From Paragordius varius (Eukaryota; Nematomorpha): 64,000 bases of DNA. Numbering within the stretch: position 1 is the first letter of the stretch; each line of letters starts with the position of its first letter. Location of the stretch: positions 930,001-994,000 of the forward strand of contig OZ176060.1 in the NCBI GenBank assembly GCA_964247055.1, given 5' to 3'. The position numbers and the translations under genes are program-made. Positions 48,848 through 60,455 of the stretch are shown here, in pieces. The notes beneath the pieces were generated by a model. It worked only from the letters and a program-made list of their open reading frames with translations, was not told the DNA's origin and made no database searches.

Positions 48848-51800
48848 ATCATTCCTGAGGATTTCCTTTGAAATTCCAAATTATAAAACTTGAAAATAAT
48901 AAGTAAAAGGAAACAATCTAGAAATTGAAATCGTAAATTATAATATTATTATTCTCTAAAATAAAATACTTTTATTCTTAATAAATCTCTTTTAGTTAAA
49001 AGCTTAACAATATTAAAGCGAGTATATACTACATTACTCAAGTATTTTAAAAGCAAAGACTTTTATTCAAATAGATATTTCAAATAAAACTCAAAAATAA
49101 AAAAAGAAATAAAAGGAATAATCTAGAAATTGAAATTGTTAATTTAAATAAAAATATTATTCTTTGAAATAAAGATTTTTTTTTAATAAATCTCTTTTAC
49201 TTAAAAGCTTATAATTACAGCGAGTATATACTACATTACTCAAGTATTTTAAAAGCAAGGTTTTTTAATCTAAAATATTCCTGTGGATTTCCTTTGTAAT
49301 TCCAAAAGAAAAACCTTTAAAATTAAAAAGTAAAAGTAAATAATCTAGAAATTAAAATTAATAATAAATATAATATTATTCTTTAAAATAAAGATTTTTT
49401 CTTAATAAATCTCTTTTAGTAAAAAGCTTTTTAATATTACAGCGAGTATATACTACATTACTCAAGTATTTTAAGACAAAAACTCGAAAAAAATAAGTAA
49501 AGGAAATAATCTAGAAATAAAAATTTTTGTTGATAATACTATACAGTAAAAATTTAAATTCTACGAAAAAAACATAAAAATTTAAAGACAAATATTTTTA
49601 TCTAAAAGACAACCATACTTTTAAAATCTTATATATATATATATACCATTTACAATTATTCACAATTCAAATTTACCCTAAAAAGAAATTAAAATTTACC
49701 CTAAAAAGAAATTATGTGTTTTAGAAACAATATAACTTATTAATTTTATATAAAATATATCTGTATGGCATAATTTATTATTTTAATTTAAAACAAATTT
49801 TTATTTATAAAATATATTAAAATATAGGTAATTTTTTATCTTAAAAAACATATATTTTATATTTGAGGGTGAATATAAATTGTTTAAGAAATTTGTATAG
49901 TAATGGTATATAAATCAAGTATATAGAAATTTTTATTTATAAAAATATATTAAAATACAGGTAATTTTTTATCTTAAAAAACATATATTTTATTTTAGGG
50001 TAAATTTGAATTGTTCAAGGGTGAATTTTTATTTTCATATATATAACTCATTGTTTTAAAAACTATAAAATATTATATAGAAATTTTTATTGGTAAATCA
50101 ATCAAATATGTATTTTACATTGTAATTAAATGTATTTTATAAAAGAAATTTAAAAAGTATGGTTGTCTTTTGAAAAAAAATAAATTTTTAACATTTTGTC
50201 CGTATAAATTCACAGTTTTCACTGTATTTGTTTTCTAAAACAAAACACTTTTTTCTTATAAATCTCTGTAGATAGCAATTTCAAGTAAAAACTCGAAAAA
50301 AATAAGTAAAAGGAAACAATCTAATTGAAATCGTTAATTATAATATTATTTTCTAAAATAAGATACTTTTCTTGATAAATTTTCTTTTACTTAAAAGCTT
50401 CTTAATATTACAGCGAGTATATACTACATTACTCAAGTTTTTTTTTTAAAAAAGATGGGTTTTTTAATCTAATATAATACTGTGGATTTCCTTTGAAATG
50501 CCAAATGTAAAAAACGAAAATAAAACTCATAAAAAATAAGTAAAAGGAAATAATCTAGAAATTGAATTTGTTAATAAATATAATATTATTCTCTAAAACA
50601 AAACACTTTTTTTCTTAATAAATGTCTTTTACTTAAAAGCTTATTAATATTACAGCGAGTATATACTACATTACTCAAGTATTTTAAGACAAAAACTCGA
50701 AAAAAATAAGTAAAAGTAAATAATTGATAATAATAATAATAATAATATCTATGTTTTAGCGAGTATATTAATTAATCAATTTTAAAAACAAAAACTTTTA
50801 TTCTAAAACTAACTACCTTGTTTGAGTTAAAGCGAAAAAAAGAAATTTCAAGTAAAAACTCGAAAAAAATAAATAAAAGGAAACAATCTAATTGATAATA
50901 AAAATAATATTATTCTTTGAAACAAAACACTTTTTTTCTTAATAAATTTCTTTTACTTAAAAGCTTCTTAATATTACAGCGAGTATATAATACAATACTA
51001 ATTTTTTTAAAAAACGAGGTTTTTTAATTTAAAATATTCCTGTGAATTCTTTTTGAAATTTCAAATTTAAAAACTCGAAAAAAATAAGTAAAAGGAAACA
51101 ATCTAATTAAAATTTATAATAATCTAATTGAAATTGTTAATAAACACTTTTTTCTTAATGAATTTCTTTTATTAAAAGCTTCTTAATATTACAGCGAGTA
51201 TATACTACATTACTCAAGTATTTTAAAAGCAAGGTTTTTTGAATATCAATTACGAGTAAGAACGAGTATAAATATTTTTAAAAAACTCAAAAAATTAAGT
51301 AAAAGGAAATAATCTAGAAATTGAAATTGATAATAATAAATATTATTAGTCTATAAAATAAACACTTTTATTCAAAAAAATTTCTTTTTTTAAGGCTTTC
51401 AATATTACAGCGAGTATATACTACATTGCTCAAGTATTTTAAAAGCAAGGTTTTTTAATCTAAAATATTCCTGTGGCTTCCTTGTTCGAGTGAGAACTAA
51501 ATATAAAAATTTCAAATAAAAACTCGAAAAAAAAAGTAAAAGGAAATAATCTAGATATTGAAATTGTTAATAAAAAAATAATATTCTCTAAAATAAACAT
51601 TTTTTTTGGATAAAGTTCTCTTTTACTTAAAAGCTTATCAATATTAAAGCGAGTATATACTACATTACTCAATAAAAGCAAGAACTTTTATTCTAATAGA
51701 AATTTCAAATTATAAAACTCGAAAAAAATAAGTAAAAGGAAATAATCTAGAAATTGATAATAATAATAATATTATAATTCTCTAAAATAAACATTTTTTT

Positions 51801-52454
51801 TGATAAATCTTTTTTTGCCTCTAAAAGCTTATTAATAAGCGAGTATTTACTACATTACTCAAGTTTTTTTTTAAAAAAAGATAGTTTTTTAATCTAAAAT
51901 TATTATTTCTTGGCTTCCTTGCTCGAGTTAAAGCGAGAATCGAAAATTTCAAATGAAAAACTCGAAAAAAAATAAGTAAAAGGAAACATCTAATTAAAAT
52001 TTATAATAATAATATTAAAAATAATAATAATATTCTTTAAAATAACACACTTTTTTTTTATAAATCTCTTTTACTTAAAAGCTTCTCAATTGTAAAGCGA
52101 GTATATACTACATTACTCAAGTATTTTAAGAAAAAGAAAGAAATAAAGGAGTTTTTTTATCCTAAATATTTCTGTGGCTTCCTTGCTCGAGTTAAAGCGA
52201 GAAATAGTAATTTCAAGTAAAAAACTCGAAAAAAATAAGTAAAAGGAAACAATCAAATTAAAATTTATAATAATCTAATTGAAATTGTTAATAACACTTT
52301 TTTTTTGATAAATCTCTATAGATAGATATTTCAAAATGAAAACTTGAAAAAAAATAAGTAAAAGGAAACTATCTAGAAATTGAAATTGTTGATAAATATA
52401 ATTCTCTAAAACAACACACTTTTTTTAAAATTCTTTCCAACAGCGAGTATATAT
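48848..52454. repeat. Satellite A array, block 4
   Basis: About thirteen boxes (for example near 49020, 49221, 49443, 50413, 50657, 51195, 51412, 51649 and 52099) plus MITE copy 9. The left junction duplicates the one at 30885. The right end breaks inside a monomer just after GCGAGTATATAT, where repeat E follows. No gene is visible. Confidence 0.9.
49544..50224 (+). mobile_element. pogo-like MITE, copy 9 (681 bp, two internal units)
   Basis: Complete copy with CAGTAAAAATTTAAATTCTA at the left, TTTTCACTG at the right and TA flanks. Internal landmarks lie near 49829 and 49966. Its length matches copies 3 and 10, which also have two units. Confidence 0.85.
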
Positions 52455-52750
52455 TTTTATAGCTTTTTTAAAAAACCACATGATTTTTGATATAAAACTA
52501 GAAAATTCATATGTTTGCAAAATGTTTTAAGAAAATCTTGATTATAATTGTTGGAATTTTCAAAAAGATATAAAATATAAAATATACCTTTAAAGTTTAG
52601 TTTAAGAAGCTTGTTTTGATTGATTTAATCGTTGAAAACTTTTTTTAAAAAACTAAAAATATTAAAATTAAAAAAATATACTTATAAACTTTTTATCAAT
52701 ATGATTTGCCTTTTTTCGCTTCTTTAAGAAAACACTAATGAAAGAAAATT
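52455..52750. repeat. Dispersed repeat E, copy 2 (borders satellite C)
   Basis: It carries AAAAAACCACATGA, GAAAATCTTGATTATAATTG, ATACCTTTAAAGTT, AAGAAGCTTGTTTTGATT, TTTTTTCGCTTCTTTAAG and AATGAAAGAAAAT in the same order as 27921-28290. It is about 75 bp shorter because the internal doubling is absent. As in the first copy, satellite C starts immediately to its right. Confidence 0.75.
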
Positions 52751-53668
52751 AAAAACTCTAGAAAACTAAAATCATTTCTTGTTAAATTAATAAATTTTTC
52801 TTTTAAAAATGCTCATTTAAATCTTAGAAGAATTATTTAAAACAAAGAGGTTTTTAAAACCAAAATCAATTCTTATTTAATCATTTCTTGTTAAATAAAT
52901 AATTTTTTTTAAAAAATGCTCTTTTAAAAGCAAAACTTTTGATTTATTAATAAAAAGTTTTTTTAATTTATTGATGAAAATTATTAATTATTATCTAATA
53001 TAAAATCTTACAACTTTTAAAATAAATAATTTTTTTTTAAAAATATTCATTCCATCTTTGAGAAGAATTATTTATAAAACTCGAAAACTAAAATCATTTC
53101 TTGTTAAATGAATATTTTTTTAAAAAAATCCAAAAATAATCTTTATAATAGTTAATAAAAAAATTTTTTTGATTGATGAAAATTACCAAATAATGATATT
53201 TTACAAAATTTTAAAAATAAATTCCATCTTTAAGAAGAATTATTTATAAAACTCGAAAATAAAAAGGTTTTTTTTGAATGGAAAATTACCAAATAATAGT
53301 TAATATGAAACCTTATAATTTTTAAAAATTTTTAAAATAATTCCATTTTTAAATTTAAGAAGAATTATTCATAAAACTCGAAAATAAAAATTATTTCTTG
53401 TTAAATTAATGTTAAATAAATAAATTATTCAAAAAATGCAATTAATAAAAAGGTTATTTTGATGAAAATTACCAAATAATATGAAATTTCATAAACTTTC
53501 AAAAATATTCATTCCATCTTTTAATAAATTTAAAAAGAATTATCTAAAACAAAGAAATACTCTAGAAACTAAAATCATTTCTTGTTAAATTAATGAATTT
53601 TTTAAAATAAATAAATTTCTTTTAAAAATGCTCTTTTAAAAGCAAAACGTTTCGATTGATTGGGAAAA
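52751..53668. repeat. Satellite C array, block 4
   Basis: Short block of about six units following repeat E. It ends inside the long-unit segment AAAACGTTTCGATTGATTGG, where GAAAA passes straight into the satellite A box CGAGTATATACTACATTACT at 53669. Confidence 0.85.
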
Positions 53669-55950
53669 CGAGTATATACTACATTACTCAAGTATTTAAA
53701 AGCAAGGTTTTTTATTAAGATATTTTAAATCTAAAATATTCTTGTGAATTCCCTTTAAAATTTAAATTATAAACTCGAAAAAATTAAGTAATAGGAAACA
53801 ATATAGAAATTGAAATTGATAATAAATATAATATTATTCTTAAAATAAAGACTTTTTCTAAATAAATCTCTTTTACTTAAAAGCTTATCAATATTACAGC
53901 GAGTATATACTACATTACTCAACTATTTTAAGACAAAAATTCAAAAAAAAATAAGTAAACTCGAAAATAATAAGTAAAAGGAAATAATCTAATTGAAATT
54001 GATAATTAAAATTATTCTTTAAATAAAGTTTTTTTTTATAAATTTTCTTTTACTTAAAAGCTTCTTAATATTACAGCGAGTATATACTACATTACTCAAG
54101 TATTTTAAAAGCAAGGTTTTTATTCTAAAATATTTCTTAGGCTTCTTGTTTGAGTTAGAGCGAGTATATTAAAATTATAAAACTCGAATAAAAAAAGTAG
54201 AAATTAAAATTTATAAAAGTAATTTTATTCTCTAAAATAAACACTTTTTTCTTGATAAATCTCTTTTACTTAATAGCTTCATAATATTAAAGCGAGTATA
54301 TACTACATTACTCAAGTATTTTAAGAGAAAAACAAAGAGGTTTTTAATCTAAAATATTCCTGTGGCTTTCTTGCTCGAGTTAAAGCGAGAAATAGTAATT
54401 TCAAGTATAAACTCGAAAAAAAATAAGTAAAAGGAAACAATCTAATTAAAATTAACTAATATTATTTCTAAAACAAAACTATTTTTTTCTTACTAAATCT
54501 CTTTTACTTAAAAGCCTCTTAATATTACATCGAGTATATTACTTAATTACTCAAGTATTTTAAGACAAAGACTTTTATTCTAATAGAAATTTCAAATAAA
54601 AACTTGAAAAAAATAGTAAAAGGAAACAATCTAGAATTCGAAATTCATAATAATAATATTTGTTCTCTGAAAAAAAACACTTTTTTCTTAATAAATCTCT
54701 TTTACTTAAAAGCTTCTCAATTTTAAAGCGAGTATTTACTTAATTTTTAAGTATTTTAAGAGCAAGGTTTTTTATTCTAATAGAATTTCAAATAAATAAC
54801 TCGAAAATAAAAAAAAGAAGTAAAAGGAAAGAATCTAATTAAAATTGATAATAAATATAATAATAATATTAATGTCTGAAATATACATTTTTTTTAATAA
54901 ATCTCTGTAGATAGAAATTCCAAATATAAATTTTAAAATATAAACTCGAAAATATAAAAACAAGCAAAATAAAAAAAATCTAGAAATTAAAATTTATAAT
55001 AAAAATAATATTATTATTCTCTAAAATAAAGACTTTTTTCTTGATAAATTCTCTTTTACTTAAAAGCTTATCAATATTAAAGCGAGTATATACTTAATTA
55101 CTCAAGTATTTCAAAAGCAAGGTTTTTTATCAATTCTGAAATAAATTTTAATAAACCTCGAAAAAATTAAGTAAAAGGAAACAATTTAATTAAAATTGAT
55201 ATAAATATTATTGTTTAAAATAATCACATTTTTCTTTATAAATCTCTTTTACTTAAAAGCTTCTTAATATACAGCGAGTATATACTTAATTACTCAAATA
55301 TTTTAAGTAAAAACTCGAAAATAATAAGTAAAAGGAAATAATCTAGAAATTAAAATTGTTAATAATAATAATAATATTCTCTAAAATAAAATACTTTTTT
55401 TCTTTATAAATTTTTTTTACTTAAAAGCTTCTTAATATTACAGCGAGTATATACTACATTACTCAAGTATTTTAAAAGCAAAGTTTTTTAATCTCAAATA
55501 TTCTTGTGGTTTTTCTTTAAAATTCCAAATGGAAAACTTAGTAAAAAAAGAAGTAAAAGGAAACAATCTAGAAATTAAAATTGATAATAATAATATTATT
55601 ATCTAAAACAACACACTTTTTTTTCTTAATAAATCTCTTTAGATAGAAATTTCAAATGAAAACTCGAAAAAAAAATAAGTAAACGAAAACAATTTAGAAA
55701 ATAATAATATTATTCTCTAAAACAAAACACTTTTTTTCTTGATAAATCTTTCTCTTTAAAAGCTTCTTAATATTACAGCGAGTATATACTTAATTACTTA
55801 AGTATTTTAAAAACAAGGTTTTTTAAATATCAATTATTTCTGTGGTTTCCTTGCTCGAGTTAGAACAAGAAATAAAAATTTCAAGTAAAAACTCGAAAAA
55901 AATAAGTAAAATGAAACAATATAGAAATCGAAATTGTTGATAATTCTATA

Positions 55951-56643
55951 CAGTAAAAATTTAAATTCTACGGATAAAACGTAAAAATATTAAAATATTT
56001 TTATCTAAAAGACAACCATACTTTTAAAATTTATATTTTTATATATATATACCATTTACAGTTCAAATTCACCCTTAAACAATTCAAATTCACCCTCAAA
56101 AAGAAATTATGTTGTTTTAGAAACAAATATAACTTATTAATTATATGAAATATATCTGTATGGCATAGTTTATTATTTTTTCAGTATTATTTTAATTTAA
56201 AACAAAATTTTTATTTATAAATATATATTAAAATATAGGTAATTTTTTATCTTTTGAAAAAACATATATTTTATTTGAGGGTGAATTTGAATTGTTTAAG
56301 GGTAAATTTGAATTGTAAGGTATATAAAATTTTTATTTAATACAAAATTTTTATTTTCTAAAATATATTAAAATATAGGTAATTTTTTATCTTTTGAAAA
56401 AACATATATTTTATTTGAGGGTGAATTTGAATTGTTTAAGGGTGAATTTGAATTGTAATGGTATATAAATCATTGTTTTGAAAACTATAAAATATTATAT
56501 AAAATTTTTTCTATAAATCAATCAAATATGATTTTTACCTTTGTAATTAAATGTTTTTTATAAAAGAAATAAAAAAAGTATGGTTGTCTTTTGAAAAAAA
56601 TAAATTTTTACATTTTGTCCGTATAAATTCACAGTTTTTAGTG
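55951..56643 (+). mobile_element. pogo-like MITE, copy 10 (693 bp, two internal units)
   Basis: The left tip CAGT is intact. The right tip reads TTTTTAGTG where the family has TTTTCACTG, one of only two copies altered in this conserved end. TA is present on both sides (55949-55950, 56644-56645). Internal landmarks lie near 56239 and 56378. Confidence 0.84.
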
Positions 56644-57160
56644 TATTTGTTTTTAATACTAAACACTTTTTTCTTGATAAATCTCTATAGATAGAAATTT
56701 TAAATTATAAAACTCAAAAAAAAAGTAAAAGGAAATAATCTAGAAATTGAAATTGATAATAAATATAATATTATTCTTTAAATAAAAAATTATTTTTAAT
56801 AAATTTCTTTTACTTAAAAGCTTCTTAATATTAAAGCGAGTATATACTACATTACTCAAGTATTTAAAAACAAAGACTTTTATTCTAAAAGAAATTCAAA
56901 AAAAAACTCGAAAAAAATAAGTAAAAGTAAACAATTTAATTAAAATTGATAAATAATATAAATATTCTCTAAAACAAAACACTTTTTTTGATAAATCTCT
57001 TTTACTTAAAAGCTTTATAATATTACAGCTAGTATATACTAAATTACTCAAGTATTTTTTGAAACAAGGACTTTTATTCTAATAGAATTTCAAATAAAAC
57101 TCGAAAAAAATAAGTAAAAGGAAACAATCTACAAAATTGAAAATTGTTGATAATACTATA

Positions 57161-58115
57161 CAGTAAAAATTTAAATTCTACGAAAAAAACGTAAAAATAT
57201 AAAAACAAATATTTTATCCAAAATACAACAATACTTTTAAAATTTTTATATATTTATATATATATACCATTTACAGTTCAAATTCACCCTTGAACAATTC
57301 AAATTCACCCTTGAACAATTAAAATTTACTCTAAAAAGAAATTATGTGTTTTAGAAACAAATATAACTTATTAATTTTATATAAAAATATATCTGTATGG
57401 CATAGTTTTTAATTTTTATTTAATACAAAATTTTTATTTTTAAAAATACATTAAAATATAGGTAATTTTTTATCTTTTGAAAAAACATATATTTTATTTG
57501 AGGGTGAATTTGAATTGTTTAAGGGTGAATTTGAATTGTAATGGTATATAAATCAAGTATATAGAAATTTTTATTTTTTCAAAATATATTAAAATATAGG
57601 TAATTTTTTATCTTAAAAAACATATATTTTATTTGAGGATAAATTTGAATTGTTTAAGGGTAAATTTGAATTGTAATATAAAAAATTTTATTTTAAATTT
57701 TTATTTTAAAAAATTATATATTAAAATATAGGTAATTTTTTATATTTTGAAAAAACATATATTTTATTTGAGGGTGAATTTGAATTGTTTAAGGGTGAAT
57801 TTGAATTGTAATATAAAAAATTTTATTTTAAATTTTTATTTTAAAAAATTATATATTAAAATATAGGTAATTTTTTATATTTTGAAAAAACATATATTTT
57901 ATTTGAGGGTGAATTTGAATTGTTTAAGGGTGAATTTGAATTGTAATGGTATATAAATCAAGTATATATAGAAATTTTTTTATTGGTAAATCAATCAAAT
58001 ATGATTTTTTACGTTTTAATAAAATGTATTTTATAAAAGAAATTAAAAAAGTATGGTTGTCTTCTAAAAAAAATTTTATAAAAATTTTGTCCGTATAAAT
58101 TCACAGTTTTCACTG
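57161..58115 (+). mobile_element. pogo-like MITE, copy 11 (955 bp, four internal units)
   Basis: Intact ends with TA flanks (57159-57160, 58116-58117). Four internal landmarks lie near 57465, 57601, 57732 and 57866. The last two units are almost identical to each other and share the unusual AATATAAAAAATTTTATTTT segment, so the final duplication is recent. Confidence 0.86.
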
Positions 58116-58791
58116 TATTGATTCTAAAACAAAACACTCTTTTTGATAATAAATCTCTATAGATAGAAATTTTAAATAAAAACTTAAAAATAAGTAAAAG
58201 GAAATAATCTAGAAATAGAAATTAAAATATATAAAAATAATATTATTCTTTAAATAAAGTTTTTTTTTTATAAATTTTCTTTTACTTAAAAGCTTAACAA
58301 TATTTAAGCGAGTATAAACTTAATTACTCAAATATTTTAAGAGAAAAATTCGAAAAAAAAAAGAAATAATCTAGAAAATAAAATTGTTAATTATAATAAT
58401 AATAATAATATTCTTTAAAATCTATGTTTCAGTGAGTATGTTAATAAATCAAGTATTTTAAAAAAGGTTTTATTCTAAAATATTCCTGTGGGTTTCCTTT
58501 GAAATTAAAATTTCAAGTAAATACATGAAAAAATAAGTAAAAGGAAATAATTTAGAAAATAAAATTTATAATAATCTAATTGAAATTGTTAATAAACACT
58601 TTTTTCTTAATAAATCTCTTTTACTTAAAAGGTTCTTTATATTACAGCGAGTATATACTTAATTACTCAAGTATTTTAAAAGCAAAGTTTTTTAAATTTC
58701 AATTACGAGTAAGACAAGAAATAAAAATTTCAAGTAAAAACTCGAAAAAAATAAGTAAAAGGAAACAATCTAGAAATCAAAATCGATTTTA

Positions 58792-59982
58792 CAGTAAAAA
58801 TTTAAATTCTACGAAAAAAACTTAAGAATTAAAGACAAATATATAATCTAAAAGACAACCATACTTTTAAAATTTATATTTTTATATATATATACCATTT
58901 ACAGTTCAAATTCCCCTTGAATAATTCAAATTCACCCTAAAAAGAAATTAAAATTTACCCTAAAAAGAAATTATGTTGTTTTAGAAACAAATATAACTTA
59001 TTAATTATATGAAATATATCTTTATGGCATAGTTTATTATTTTTCAGTTACATTTTTATTTAAAACAAAATTTTTATTTTTTAAAATATATTAAAATATA
59101 GGTAATTTTTTATCTTTTGAAAAAACATATATTTTATTTGAGGGTGAATTTGAATTGTTCAAGGGTGAATTTGAATTCTAATGGTATATAAAAAAATTTC
59201 AGTTACATTTTTATTTATAAAAATATATTTAAATATAGTATTTATCTTAAAAAACATATAATTTATTTTAGGATGAATTTGAATTTAAGGGTGAATTTGA
59301 ATTCTAATGGTATATAAAATTTTTTAGTTACATTTTTATTTATTATATTAAAATATAGGTAATTTTTTAAATTTTGAAAAAACATATATTTTATTTGAGG
59401 GTGAATTTGAATTCTAATGGTATATTAAAAATTTTCAGTTACAGTTTTATTTATAAAAATATATTAAAATATAGGTAATTTTTTATCTTTTGAAAAAACA
59501 TATATTTTATTTTTGAGGGTAAATTTGAATTGTTTAAGGGTGAATTTGAATTGAAATGGTATATAAAAAATTTCCAGTTACATTTTTATTTATAAAATAT
59601 ATTAAAATATAGGTAATTTTTTTATCTTAAAAATTATATATTTGAGGGTAAATTTGAATTGTTTAAGGGTGAATTTGAATTGTAATGGTATATAAATCAA
59701 GTATATAGAAATTTTTATTTATAAAAATATATTAAAATATAGGTAATTTTTTATCTTTTGAAAAACATATATTTTATTTAAGGGTAAATTTGAATTGTTC
59801 AAGGGTAAATTTGAATTGTAATAGTATATAAATCAAGTATTATATAGAATTTTTATTGTTAACTCAATTAAATAAGTATTTTATATTGTAATTAAATGTT
59901 TTTAAGGAAAAATAAAAAGTATGATTGTTTTTTGAAAAAAAAATAAATTTTTACGTTTTGTCCGTATAAATTCTTTTCACTG
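58792..59982 (+). mobile_element. pogo-like MITE, copy 12 (1191 bp, about six internal units)
   Basis: The left tip CAGT follows TA at 58790-58791, but the flank reads AATCAAAATCGATTT in place of the usual GTTGATAATACTA. The right end has lost a few bases (GTATAAATTCTTTTCACTG) and is followed by TTTAATTC. Internal landmarks lie near 59104, 59235, 59362, 59474, 59609 and 59746. It is the most aberrant of the complete copies at both edges. Confidence 0.8.
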
Positions 59983-60455
59983 TTTAATTCTAAAACAAAA
60001 CACTTTTTTTTTCTTGATAAATCTCTATAGATAGAAATTTCAAATCATAAACTCGAATAAAAAAGTAAAATTAAATAATCTAGAAATTAAAATTGATAAT
60101 AATATAAATATTATTCTCTAAAACAAAACACTTTTTTTCTTAATAAATCTCTTTTACTTAAAAGCTTTTGAATATTACAGCGAGTATATACTACATTACT
60201 CAAGTATTTTAAGACAAAAACTCGAAAAAAATAAATAAAAGGAAACAATCTAGAAATTGAAATTGTTAATAAAAATAATATTATTATTCACTAAAATAAG
60301 GACTGTTTTCTTGATAAATCGCTTTAACTTAAAAGCATCTTAATATTAAGCGAGTATATACTACATTACTCAAGTATTTTAAAAGGAAGGACTTTTATTC
60401 TAATAGAATTTCAAATTATAAAACTCGAAAATAAAAAAAGTAAAAAGGAAATAAT

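Larger units (their letters stand above)
53669..60455. repeat. Satellite A array, block 5
   Basis: About seventeen boxes (for example near 53669, 53899, 54078, 54294, 54729, 55084, 55444, 55776, 56838, 58648, 60181 and 60351) and MITE copies 10-12. Long and short monomers alternate irregularly. The right junction with satellite C is near 60455, after AAATAATCTAG. No gene is visible. Confidence 0.91.

Noticed and set aside
52755-52765. Conserved CTCTAGAAAA near many satellite C units as a promoter or operator
   Set aside because: It is one variant of the ACTCGAAAA position in the repeat and stands before no gene.
385-59982. LTR element or foldback element of another class for the twelve insertions
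   Set aside because: The ends are inverted, begin CAGT and are flanked by TA, which fits a Tc1/mariner/pogo-type DNA element. There are no direct terminal repeats.
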